Positions 34,313 to 41,625 of a DNA stretch of 64,000 nt are shown here, piece by piece (within the stretch, counting starts at the first letter, position 1; each line of letters starts with the position of its first letter). The DNA comes from Gammaproteobacteria bacterium (GTDB lineage Bacteria; Pseudomonadota; Gammaproteobacteria; Pseudomonadales; Azotimanducaceae). The translations under genes and the position numbers were made by a program. The notes under the pieces are model-generated. The model searched no databases and was not told the origin of the DNA. It saw only the letters and a program-made list of their open reading frames with translations. The DNA lies in the NCBI GenBank assembly GCA_009840305.1, contig VXNY01000024.1, positions 496,001 to 560,000 on the forward strand. Reading direction: 5' to 3'.

Positions 34313-35008
34313 ATGAGCAGACTACCTAAGCTAGTCCAAATGCACTTGGCTGTCGTGTGCGCATTCTTCGTAATCACTCAAAGTGTAAAGGGTGTTGAAG
34401 CTGAAGCAAACGTGACACTAAGTTCGGACTATTCATTCCGCGGCGTGTCGCAAACTGGTTTAGACCCTGCGATTCAAGGTGGCTTTGACATCGCATTGGA
34501 CAATGGTTTCGCCATTGGCACATGGGCATCAAACGTGAACTTTAACTCTGAGACCTCGATGGAACTCGATCTCTATGCATCATGGACATCTGATACGATC
34601 GGAGATTTATTTACGATCAGTGGGAGCATTATTCGATTCGAATATCCCTCGGAAGGAGACATTTTGGACTATATGGAGTTTTCCATTGGCGTCAATGTTT
34701 GGAATACTTCGTTCGGTTTGAACTTCTCAAATGAATACTTCGGTGCAAATGGTCCATCATTTATCTATCCATTCGTCGGTGTAAGTTGGGAGCAAGAAGA
34801 CCAGTTTTCTGTCGCCGCCCACATCGGTTGGAGTAGCGTCGACTCCGACAATTTTTTCGGACCGGGTGAAGACAGTTACATGGATGCGAGCCTCAGTGTT
34901 ACGGTTCCGATCGCCGAATTAGATGTTACAGGTTCGTTGGTTGGTTCGACCTTAGATGACCCCAGCGCTGAATTTCGTTTTATACTGTCCCTCGGCAAGA
35001 GTTTCTAA
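34313..35008 (+). CDS. TorF family putative porin
   Basis: A 231-residue outer-membrane beta-barrel protein. The signal peptide (hydrophobic residues 12-24, probable cut near VEA) is followed by the family opening LSSDYSFRGVSQT, then DPAIQGGFDI and GFAIGTWASNV, all typical of the group of small barrels annotated as TorF or chp porins. Alternating aromatic and polar strands continue to a terminal FILSLGKSF with the C-terminal Phe used for outer-membrane assembly. Transported substrate unknown. It has its own probable promoter and a strong ribosome binding site, in contrast to most genes here. Confidence 0.85.
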   Translation: MSRLPKLVQMHLAVVCAFFVITQSVKGVEAEANVTLSSDYSFRGVSQTGLDPAIQGGFDIALDNGFAIGTWASNVNFNSETSMELDLYASWTSDTIGDLFTISGSIIRFEYPSEGDILDYMEFSIGVNVWNTSFGLNFSNEYFGANGPSFIYPFVGVSWEQEDQFSVAAHIGWSSVDSDNFFGPGEDSYMDASLSVTVPIAELDVTGSLVGSTLDDPSAEFRFILSLGKSF

Positions 35009-35120
35009 CGTATCCGAGACTCTCTAACGACATCACTTTAGCCCTACGGCTACAGACCAATTACGTGTTCGTGCACCTGAACCGTTTGTTCTCGTCTCTC
35101 TGCTAACAGGACCCACACCA

Positions 35121-35750
35121 GTGCTTGCAGAAGAACTTGCCCTCGCACCAATAACAGAAGCGGAGTGGAAGAAAATGTCCGAACTCATTGGGGAACTCCG
35201 CAAGATTCAACGAGACAATCTTTTCGTGCCAGTTGCCCGTTTGCAGCTACATTACGCGCTGAATCAAATCAAGCAAACCGATGCAAACGATGACACAGAA
35301 CTGAGCAGATTGCGAAAATTTGCCAGAGGTGTTGCATATAACATAGCAGCATTCACTTGGCCAGGTTGGGATGACATGGGGCCGATAGCAAGTGAAGATC
35401 AGGAACTAGGGTTGTCGGCAGCACGGGTCGCGCTAGAGTTCGCGAATCAAGCTGAAGATATCACATTTAACGCACTGTGGATCAATGGCGCGCACGAGTT
35501 GAACGCCAAAAACTTTAATGTTGCAATTGAATTCTTCGAAAAAGCGAGAAACAAAGCAGACGAAGCAAGCGGGAAGAAAATGGCTTCTGGTTGGATCGCG
35601 TTGACCGAACTTCTTGAAGATGCGACCCAAAAGAAACGGACGCGACTGAATGATACAATCGCTGAACTCCGGCAATCGGACGAAGAAAATGGAGATTTCT
35701 TCGCACAGCAGATTGAAACCGCGCTGAACGTTTATACACGAGACGAATAA
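35121..35750 (+). CDS. Hypothetical helical protein, possibly with a disrupted signal peptide
   Basis: A 209-residue alpha-helical protein, not recognised. The segments NALWINGAHELNAKNFN and VAIEFFEKARNKADE resemble a single TPR hairpin. The best start in frame is GTG at 35121, but the preceding codons, open back to a stop at 35025, encode FVLVSLLTGPTPVLA just before AEEL, which looks like the hydrophobic core and cleavage site of a signal peptide and lacks a start codon. In the +1 frame, GTG at 35065 encodes MFVHLNRLFSSL. A one-base shift near 35100 would join both into a normal signal peptide. The protein may therefore be periplasmic, with a frameshift or sequence error at its 5' end. Confidence 0.6.
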   Translation: MLAEELALAPITEAEWKKMSELIGELRKIQRDNLFVPVARLQLHYALNQIKQTDANDDTELSRLRKFARGVAYNIAAFTWPGWDDMGPIASEDQELGLSAARVALEFANQAEDITFNALWINGAHELNAKNFNVAIEFFEKARNKADEASGKKMASGWIALTELLEDATQKKRTRLNDTIAELRQSDEENGDFFAQQIETALNVYTRDE

Positions 35751-35886
35751 CCTCTCGTATTGACCCAGCTTCCCGGAAGGAGAAGCTTAAAAAATAGGTT
35801 CGCAGAGAATCAAGATTGCCTGGATACCACTTCAACAAGCTGCTATCACTCGGTTGGAATTCTTAATTCGATGAGCAAGATTCACA

Positions 35887-36438
35887 TCAAGACTTGTTCT
35901 GGTGCTCATCCTGACTTGCCCAGAATTTTGGATTTCGTATCAGCATTGCGCCGACGATAGTCACCGCTGCACCGATAACAAACATCTGTAAGAACGCCAT
36001 CGTAATGCGTAGAAACGGATTGGCAAAAGCTTCGACTATTTTTCCATTCCGCGCCATTAATTCCGCTATTTCAACCGCGTTCGCGCCTTCGAGTTGAGCT
36101 CTTTGGATCAGATTTTGAGACACCTCTCGAGCAAATTGATAATCAGTTGAAAAGTAATAGACCTCCCAAGCAATGCAATATATCAGACTTGCGAGAGCAA
36201 CTATTCCAAATCCTACAACTATACCCTGTGGTAATGAAATTGTTCTACTTGGCATCCGGTCGCGAACGCGTTTAATTCCAAATAAACAAAAAAATAACAC
36301 AACCGCAATAGTGACATATTTGATCGCTAGAGCGAACAGGGTCGGTTGAGTTGGATCCCCAACTGTAGTCACTAGTAACGTCAATGCAGCCACGATTAAC
36401 CCAGCGATGAGACCGAGCAGCAACACAGTTCTAAACAT
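35887..36438 (-). CDS. Four-helix membrane protein, DUF4199-like
   Basis: A 183-residue integral membrane protein from the ATG at 36438; the frame is open further upstream to 36591, but that extension is charged and Cys/Arg-rich and unlikely to be translated. Four hydrophobic segments: residues about 4-25, 34-54, 71-94 and 147-171. The region between segments 3 and 4 (YYFSTDYQFAREVSQN, then a helix around AEIAELMARNG) resembles DUF4199 proteins of unknown function. It is divergent from the small membrane protein gene at 36612. No substrate or role can be given. Confidence 0.65.
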   Translation of the reverse strand: MFRTVLLLGLIAGLIVAALTLLVTTVGDPTQPTLFALAIKYVTIAVVLFFCLFGIKRVRDRMPSRTISLPQGIVVGFGIVALASLIYCIAWEVYYFSTDYQFAREVSQNLIQRAQLEGANAVEIAELMARNGKIVEAFANPFLRITMAFLQMFVIGAAVTIVGAMLIRNPKFWASQDEHQNKS

Positions 36439-36611
36439 GCTCAAGATTGTAGTGGTACGACTCTTGCATAGAATGCTTTTTATCAAGTACGATGTTCTCT
36501 CGATTACTGGATACCTGAGGCGGCAAGATTTCAAATTGTGTTCCAATAACTCTACTCGAAAGAACTTTACCCTGACACCGATTGTTCGCATACTATTGAG
36601 GTCTTAGTTCC

Positions 36612-37004
36612 ATGCGATATCACTCTCACAACTTGAAGTCTGTGTTGTTAGCGTTCGTGCTTGCATTTTTCTTCGGTCCTTTTGGTATGTTTTACGCTGG
36701 GGCTGGTTGGGGCTTTCTTGCCATACTGTTGACCTTTCTGTCAATGTTTATAGGTTGTGCAATCTCCGCAATCGTTGGTGGCGGTGGCGGCTGGTTTGAA
36801 TTAGCCGACTTTGGCCCATTTGTTCTCGTAATTGGACTCGCCCTTGGCTATGGTATGATGCACCTATTATTTCTCGTCGTTAGTCCTGTGGTGGTACACT
36901 ATAAACGCCAAGATCAACTAGACGAACTCGACGAATTTGAGGCGAAACAAGCGCGAGCGGCGAATCGATATCGACCCAAACGTCGTCGATACTCATACAC
37001 CTAA
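36612..37004 (+). CDS. Small membrane protein of unknown function
   Basis: A 130-residue protein with three hydrophobic segments (about residues 9-30, 32-56 and 68-92). LAFFFGPFGMFYAG near the start is a motif of several uncharacterised small membrane proteins. A GGGGG run lies in the loop before the third segment, and the C-terminus is strongly basic (RYRPKRRRY), expected in the cytoplasm. The start ATG has no strong ribosome binding site. It is divergent from the DUF4199-like gene; a link between the two is only suggested by position. Confidence 0.65.
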   Translation: MRYHSHNLKSVLLAFVLAFFFGPFGMFYAGAGWGFLAILLTFLSMFIGCAISAIVGGGGGWFELADFGPFVLVIGLALGYGMMHLLFLVVSPVVVHYKRQDQLDELDEFEAKQARAANRYRPKRRRYSYT

Positions 37005-37113
37005 ACTTCGCGCCGAGTCAATAACACAGTTAATCGGTTGATTGGGTTAATCGACACTACTTCTGCTAAAAAAATTTACCACACTACGTAGCACCGACCG
37101 GAGAAGTTTCTGG

Positions 37114-38409
37114 GTGATAGTATCACTTCAGTACGGTAAATCTGGATTACAGGTCACTCTACCACCGAACAGTCGAGTGTCGATAGTCGAGAAACCGTCT
37201 ATACCAGTACTTCGAAATCCCGCTCGCACAATTAATTCTGCGCTAGATTCTGGGGTAGATTCGCCGTCCCTGAGACAACTCGCGTCGCAGTGCAGAACCG
37301 CATGTATATTAGTTTGCGATATCACACGCCCAGTACCGAATCAAGAGTTACTCCCGCCGATAATCGAGACCTTACTTAACTCAGGAATCGCGCACGACAA
37401 CATTCTGCTGTTAGTAGCGACCGGGCTACATCGACCCAATGAAGGAGAAGAGCTCCAATCGATTATCGGAAACGACCCAATATTGAATTCAATTCCTGTC
37501 GCAAACCACGTTGCTCGATCGGACCATTCGCACGTAGATTTGGGTTATAGCAGCCGTCAAACTCCGGTGAAATTAGATCGGAGATTTGTAGAAGCAGAAT
37601 TAAAACTGGTTGTGGGATTGGTTGAACCGCACTTTATGGCGGGATTTTCCGGTGGTAGAAAAGTGATCGTACCAGGGATTGCGCATGAAGACACGATTCG
37701 AACCCTACACAGCTCAAAATTCCTGAGCGATCCAAACTGCGCGGTGTGCAAGGTGGCGGAGAATCCGTTACACGCAGAATTGCTAGAAATTGTGGAGCAG
37801 TTGCGCCAACATAGTTGTTCGAGTATTTACGGTGTAAATGTTGTCATCGATGCAAATCGCCAACTAGTCTTTATGAATTTCGGAGAGGTTGAGACTAGTC
37901 ATGAAGAAGCTATGGATTTTTCTCGTCGGATGTCGATCGTCGCGCTGGATCGCCAATTTCCGATCGTATTGTCTACTGCCGCTGGTTTCCCACTAGATCA
38001 AACTTTCTACCAGGCAATTAAGGGAATAGTAACTCCACTCGATATTGTCGAGCCTAATGGTACTCTAATTCTTGCGGCCGAGTGTAAGGAGGGACTGGGG
38101 TCGCAACCTTTTCAACAAGCACAAGAGAAGCTGTGTCTGAATGGGACGGATGCCTTCTTAAGGGCACTAAGCGAAAAAAATCAAGCAGACATCGACGAAT
38201 GGAGTACCCAAATGCTAGCATTGGCCCGACAACGCGCTCGCATCATGCTTTACAGCGAAGGTTTAACCGAAGCGCAATTTGAACTTACAGGAACGCAAGG
38301 GATACCTTCAATCGAGACAGGCTTAGAAATCGCAGGACATGCTATCGAACCACTTGAGATTGCAGTGATCCCTGAGGGACCGTACGTAGTTCCACAACTG
38401 AGCACGTAA
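37114..38409 (+). CDS. LarA-type nickel-dependent 2-hydroxyacid racemase
   Basis: A 431-residue member of the LarA family, whose members racemise or epimerise 2-hydroxyacids with a nickel-pincer nucleotide (NPN) cofactor. H106 (TGLHRP), H173 (EPHFMAGFSGG) and K183 (GGRKV), the residue expected to hold the cofactor, match the two catalytic histidines and the lysine of lactate racemase. The N-terminal CDITRPVPNQ segment is also typical. Start is GTG. The cofactor genes larB, larC and larE are not in the window, so they must be elsewhere or the cofactor comes otherwise. The family has many substrate types, so lactate should not be assumed. It is convergent with the receptor gene cluster. Confidence 0.86.
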   Translation: MIVSLQYGKSGLQVTLPPNSRVSIVEKPSIPVLRNPARTINSALDSGVDSPSLRQLASQCRTACILVCDITRPVPNQELLPPIIETLLNSGIAHDNILLLVATGLHRPNEGEELQSIIGNDPILNSIPVANHVARSDHSHVDLGYSSRQTPVKLDRRFVEAELKLVVGLVEPHFMAGFSGGRKVIVPGIAHEDTIRTLHSSKFLSDPNCAVCKVAENPLHAELLEIVEQLRQHSCSSIYGVNVVIDANRQLVFMNFGEVETSHEEAMDFSRRMSIVALDRQFPIVLSTAAGFPLDQTFYQAIKGIVTPLDIVEPNGTLILAAECKEGLGSQPFQQAQEKLCLNGTDAFLRALSEKNQADIDEWSTQMLALARQRARIMLYSEGLTEAQFELTGTQGIPSIETGLEIAGHAIEPLEIAVIPEGPYVVPQLST

Positions 38410-38513
38410 CCAACTCAACCAGAAATGACAAAAGGCTTCTTGCTGCTAGGTTGGTTTAAAACGTGAACGCGGTCACTTACGATTCTTGCTCCTTCAGCTC
38501 CCTATCCAGAGCT

Positions 38514-41369
38514 CTAGATGGAGTAGTGAATTTTGAAGAAAAAGTACCGACCGGGAGTATCAAAGGTACGCACGTCGGTATTGTCATTTAATCCATCGAG
38601 CGAGAGAGGTGGGTCTTCATTCAATAGATTGTTAATGCCCCCAGACAGTGAGAGTCTGTAATCAGTGAGGGCTATACTTGCAAATACATTGTGGTACGCT
38701 CGTCCTTCGACAGTCCGTTGCAAAGTGTTTCCTGTCAAAAAGTCGGTGAAGTCCTCCTCTGCTTCTCCGATCGTTCGAAGTTGGTAAATGAAATTTAGAT
38801 TTTCATGCTTGATTGAAACTCTTAAGCTACTTCGATACTTAGTGAAGTAGCCGTCTAGATCGTCCACAAACCTCCCGGTGAGATCGGTGGTGGTCATATC
38901 TGCGCGTGTGATAAGATATTCACTCAACAGTGAAGCTTCATAACGAAGAGAAATCTGGCCGAGGAAACTATTCGACCAATCATAAGCCAGTGCTAAATCC
39001 CACCCGCTCGTGTCAACACCGCCGACATTGGTCACGGTGTTCTGAACATTTACCGGGTTCCCAGCAAGCGCTCCCGTGCTGAATCGCTCAATTAAGTGAC
39101 AAAAGTTACCTGTCGATGCGCATTGAGTGAGAATGAAACTCGTACCTAGGGTAGTCAGAGCATCAGTAAGTGCTACATCGAACCTATCTATAGTGAGGGA
39201 AAAGCTCGTGTTTGGACGATACACCAATCCAAAAGTTTGAATTTCTGCCGTCTCGGGTTGTGCTGCCGAATTTCCTCCAATCGTAGTTCGGATTTGTGTC
39301 GATATCGGTTGAAATCCAGTAGCTGGCACACCGTCATCAATACAAAACTGGGTAGGATTTTGTGAGCATGGATCGACTAAAGCAGGATATTCAAAGCCAT
39401 TGCCACCAAACAGATTTGAAATCGATGGTGCGCGGAAAGCTTGAGAATAAGTGGTTCGAATCGCCAAGCTCTTGATAGGTCGATATTTCAAGCCAAATTT
39501 TCCATTGGTGGTCTCGCCGAATGAATCGTAATCGGAGTAGCGCAAGGCAAAGTTTGTTTCTAACAAGTCAACAAAGTCCGATTGCGCAATTAGTGGTACA
39601 TTGAGTTCAGCGTAAATTTCGTTGGTAGAATAGCTGCCCGATGTCGGTTTGCGAGGAAAGCCCGTTGCAGCATCTCCTAGAGTATTTACCAGCGAATCTG
39701 GCTGGTCCACCGCACGTTGTTCCCGCCACTCCCAGCCAGCTGCTAAACCAATTGGACCCACTTTTCGAGTTACTAAAGTTGAATTTACTATATTGAAGCC
39801 GAACACGCGCTGGTCTTGTATGCTTGACTGATTGTCGATGAATGTCAAATAGTTGAGCATGTCTCGAGTAACGCTGTTCTCTCTAAATACGTCTAGAACT
39901 ACGCAGTTGTCAGTATCGCTAGCGCACTTTGGATTCCCGTCTGCATCAAGAACCCAAGCCCCAGTTTCATCTCGAAGTGAAGGCCCTACCGCATTTGCGA
40001 CTTTATGCAAGTTGTACACCCTTCCAAAGTGCCCATTTGAAGTAGTTTCTCCAAACGCGTGGTATGCATCCCATTGCCAGTCCCCTGCCCATCCTTCGAT
40101 GCCTATCGTCACTTGTTTGGTTTGTGTGAGAATGTCTTGAACTCTTGCACCTCCTTCGACCATACGTCTGCGCCAATCGGGAACGTCTACACCGAATGGA
40201 TTGTAGAAGTTGTCCTTGCTATAAGGTGCGTCATAGGCAAAGAATGCAAGTGGTGCCAGCGGTGTGGGTGCAATTTTTTGGTTTCCATCCCGATTGAGGT
40301 AACTTGCCGAGATAAACGTCCGAACCTCTTTCATTCCTAAGAAGTCCCGCAGCGAACGATCCCCAAAGAACATCATGCTCCATCTAGTACTAGGTTGTCG
40401 TTGGTGATTTACGGGCGCAAAGTTGTAGGAATCTCCTCCGAAGAAACTGAAGGGGCGAAAATCACCAAACTCTGGACCTCGGGTAAGATCGAAGTCTTCG
40501 CCATCGTCGGTAAATACATAGCGTCCCCAAGGAGGCGCAGTACTACCCAAAAATATCACTTCATCACCAAAGTAGGCTAAAGGCGTTGCAGCCCACTCGC
40601 GATCGCAAGCACAGATAGCTTGTTCATCAACGTAGCCTGCAAAAAAAGTAAACGCACTACTGTCATCGCTGCCGCCAACAGTTACATCAACAAGATTCCT
40701 CGCACCGTCGCCTTCTTGGGTCACTCCCGTTTGTATATTCACAACTAAGCCCTGAAAATCTCGTCGCGTAATGATGTTTACCACTCCAGCGACTGCGTCG
40801 GATCCATAAATCGCGGATGCCCCATCTTTAATGACTTCAATCCGTTCGACGATGGAAACTGGTACGGTGTTGAGGTCAACCGCGCTACTTATGCTTGTCG
40901 CCGACAGTCCCGTAGTACTTGGAGGCAGTCGTCGACCGTTCATCAAGACTAAAGTACGCGTCGAACCCAGACCGCGTAAAGAGATTTGATTTGTTCCGTC
41001 GCCGTTGTAATTAACCTGCGTTGTCTGAGCGCCACCAGCAACTGATGGGATTTCACGTAGTAGTTGACCTACTGATGTCTGACCTGATTCTGAGATGTAA
41101 GCAACATCAAGTACTTGGACTGGACTAGGTCCTTCCAACTCTGATTTGCTAATTCGAGACCCGGTAACAACAAGCTCTTCAAGTTCTTGCTCTGTTGCGC
41201 TTGTGTCTTCTGTTTCTTGTGTATGTACCGACAGAGCAAGGAACACTAAGACACTCAACCTAAACTGTAGGGGAACTCGAAAGACGCTCTCCCGATTTGT
41301 AGTGAAAGCTCTAGCCGAATACTTTCCCAGTGACCTATTCGTACCGTAATTAAGAGTCGCGGAATACAA
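38514..41369 (-). CDS. TonB-dependent receptor, paralog 1
   Basis: A 951-residue outer-membrane receptor. A hydrophobic signal segment (SVLVFLALSV) begins only near residue 38 because the TTG start leaves an odd basic leader. TonB box region EELVVTGSR, then a plug domain with SVGQLLREIPS, LRGLGSTRTLVLMNGRRLPP, GASAIYGSDAVAGVVNIITRR, and a long beta-barrel ending in YFFFKIHYSI. The opening ELVVTGSRI and the plug layout fit the large, poorly characterised receptor family common in oligotrophic Gram-negatives; the ligand is unknown. It has a close paralog directly upstream. AAAGGAG lies 14 bases before the TTG, and an ATG right next to it opens only a two-codon frame. Confidence 0.9.
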   Translation of the reverse strand: MYSATLNYGTNRSLGKYSARAFTTNRESVFRVPLQFRLSVLVFLALSVHTQETEDTSATEQELEELVVTGSRISKSELEGPSPVQVLDVAYISESGQTSVGQLLREIPSVAGGAQTTQVNYNGDGTNQISLRGLGSTRTLVLMNGRRLPPSTTGLSATSISSAVDLNTVPVSIVERIEVIKDGASAIYGSDAVAGVVNIITRRDFQGLVVNIQTGVTQEGDGARNLVDVTVGGSDDSSAFTFFAGYVDEQAICACDREWAATPLAYFGDEVIFLGSTAPPWGRYVFTDDGEDFDLTRGPEFGDFRPFSFFGGDSYNFAPVNHQRQPSTRWSMMFFGDRSLRDFLGMKEVRTFISASYLNRDGNQKIAPTPLAPLAFFAYDAPYSKDNFYNPFGVDVPDWRRRMVEGGARVQDILTQTKQVTIGIEGWAGDWQWDAYHAFGETTSNGHFGRVYNLHKVANAVGPSLRDETGAWVLDADGNPKCASDTDNCVVLDVFRENSVTRDMLNYLTFIDNQSSIQDQRVFGFNIVNSTLVTRKVGPIGLAAGWEWREQRAVDQPDSLVNTLGDAATGFPRKPTSGSYSTNEIYAELNVPLIAQSDFVDLLETNFALRYSDYDSFGETTNGKFGLKYRPIKSLAIRTTYSQAFRAPSISNLFGGNGFEYPALVDPCSQNPTQFCIDDGVPATGFQPISTQIRTTIGGNSAAQPETAEIQTFGLVYRPNTSFSLTIDRFDVALTDALTTLGTSFILTQCASTGNFCHLIERFSTGALAGNPVNVQNTVTNVGGVDTSGWDLALAYDWSNSFLGQISLRYEASLLSEYLITRADMTTTDLTGRFVDDLDGYFTKYRSSLRVSIKHENLNFIYQLRTIGEAEEDFTDFLTGNTLQRTVEGRAYHNVFASIALTDYRLSLSGGINNLLNEDPPLSLDGLNDNTDVRTFDTPGRYFFFKIHYSI

Positions 41370-41571
41370 AACTTTTAACTCATCTCCTTTTTCGTACGCG
41401 GTTTAATTATCGACTGCGATGCAGGGTATTCTATATCTCGACACAAAGCCTACTAAGTTTGTGCTTATAGAACTGTGAACACCATAACCACCCTCAAGAC
41501 ACTTCCAGTCCCACGCATGAAATGAACTAGGTTCAACCCAAGAGATCATGTTTCCAAGTAGGAAGTGCAAA

Positions 41572-41599
41572 AAATAGGCACATGTACATGTGCCTATTT
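41572..41599 (-). terminator. Rho-independent terminator of the second receptor gene
   Basis: A perfect 28-bp palindrome, half-site AAATAGGCACATGT, lies 26 bp past the stop of the receptor gene ending at 41626. On the minus strand it is followed at once by a T-run. Stem, position and T-run together support termination before the next receptor gene. A perfect palindrome could instead also be a protein site. Confidence 0.8.
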
Positions 41600-41625
41600 C
41601 AGAAAGCTTAGGTTAAGACTTTTGG

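Noticed and set aside
38408-38456. AACCAAC/GTTGGTT inverted repeat between the larA-type and receptor genes as a bidirectional terminator
   Set aside because: Seven base pairs around a 35-base loop is weak, and one arm overlaps the larA-type stop codon. Not supported as a terminator.
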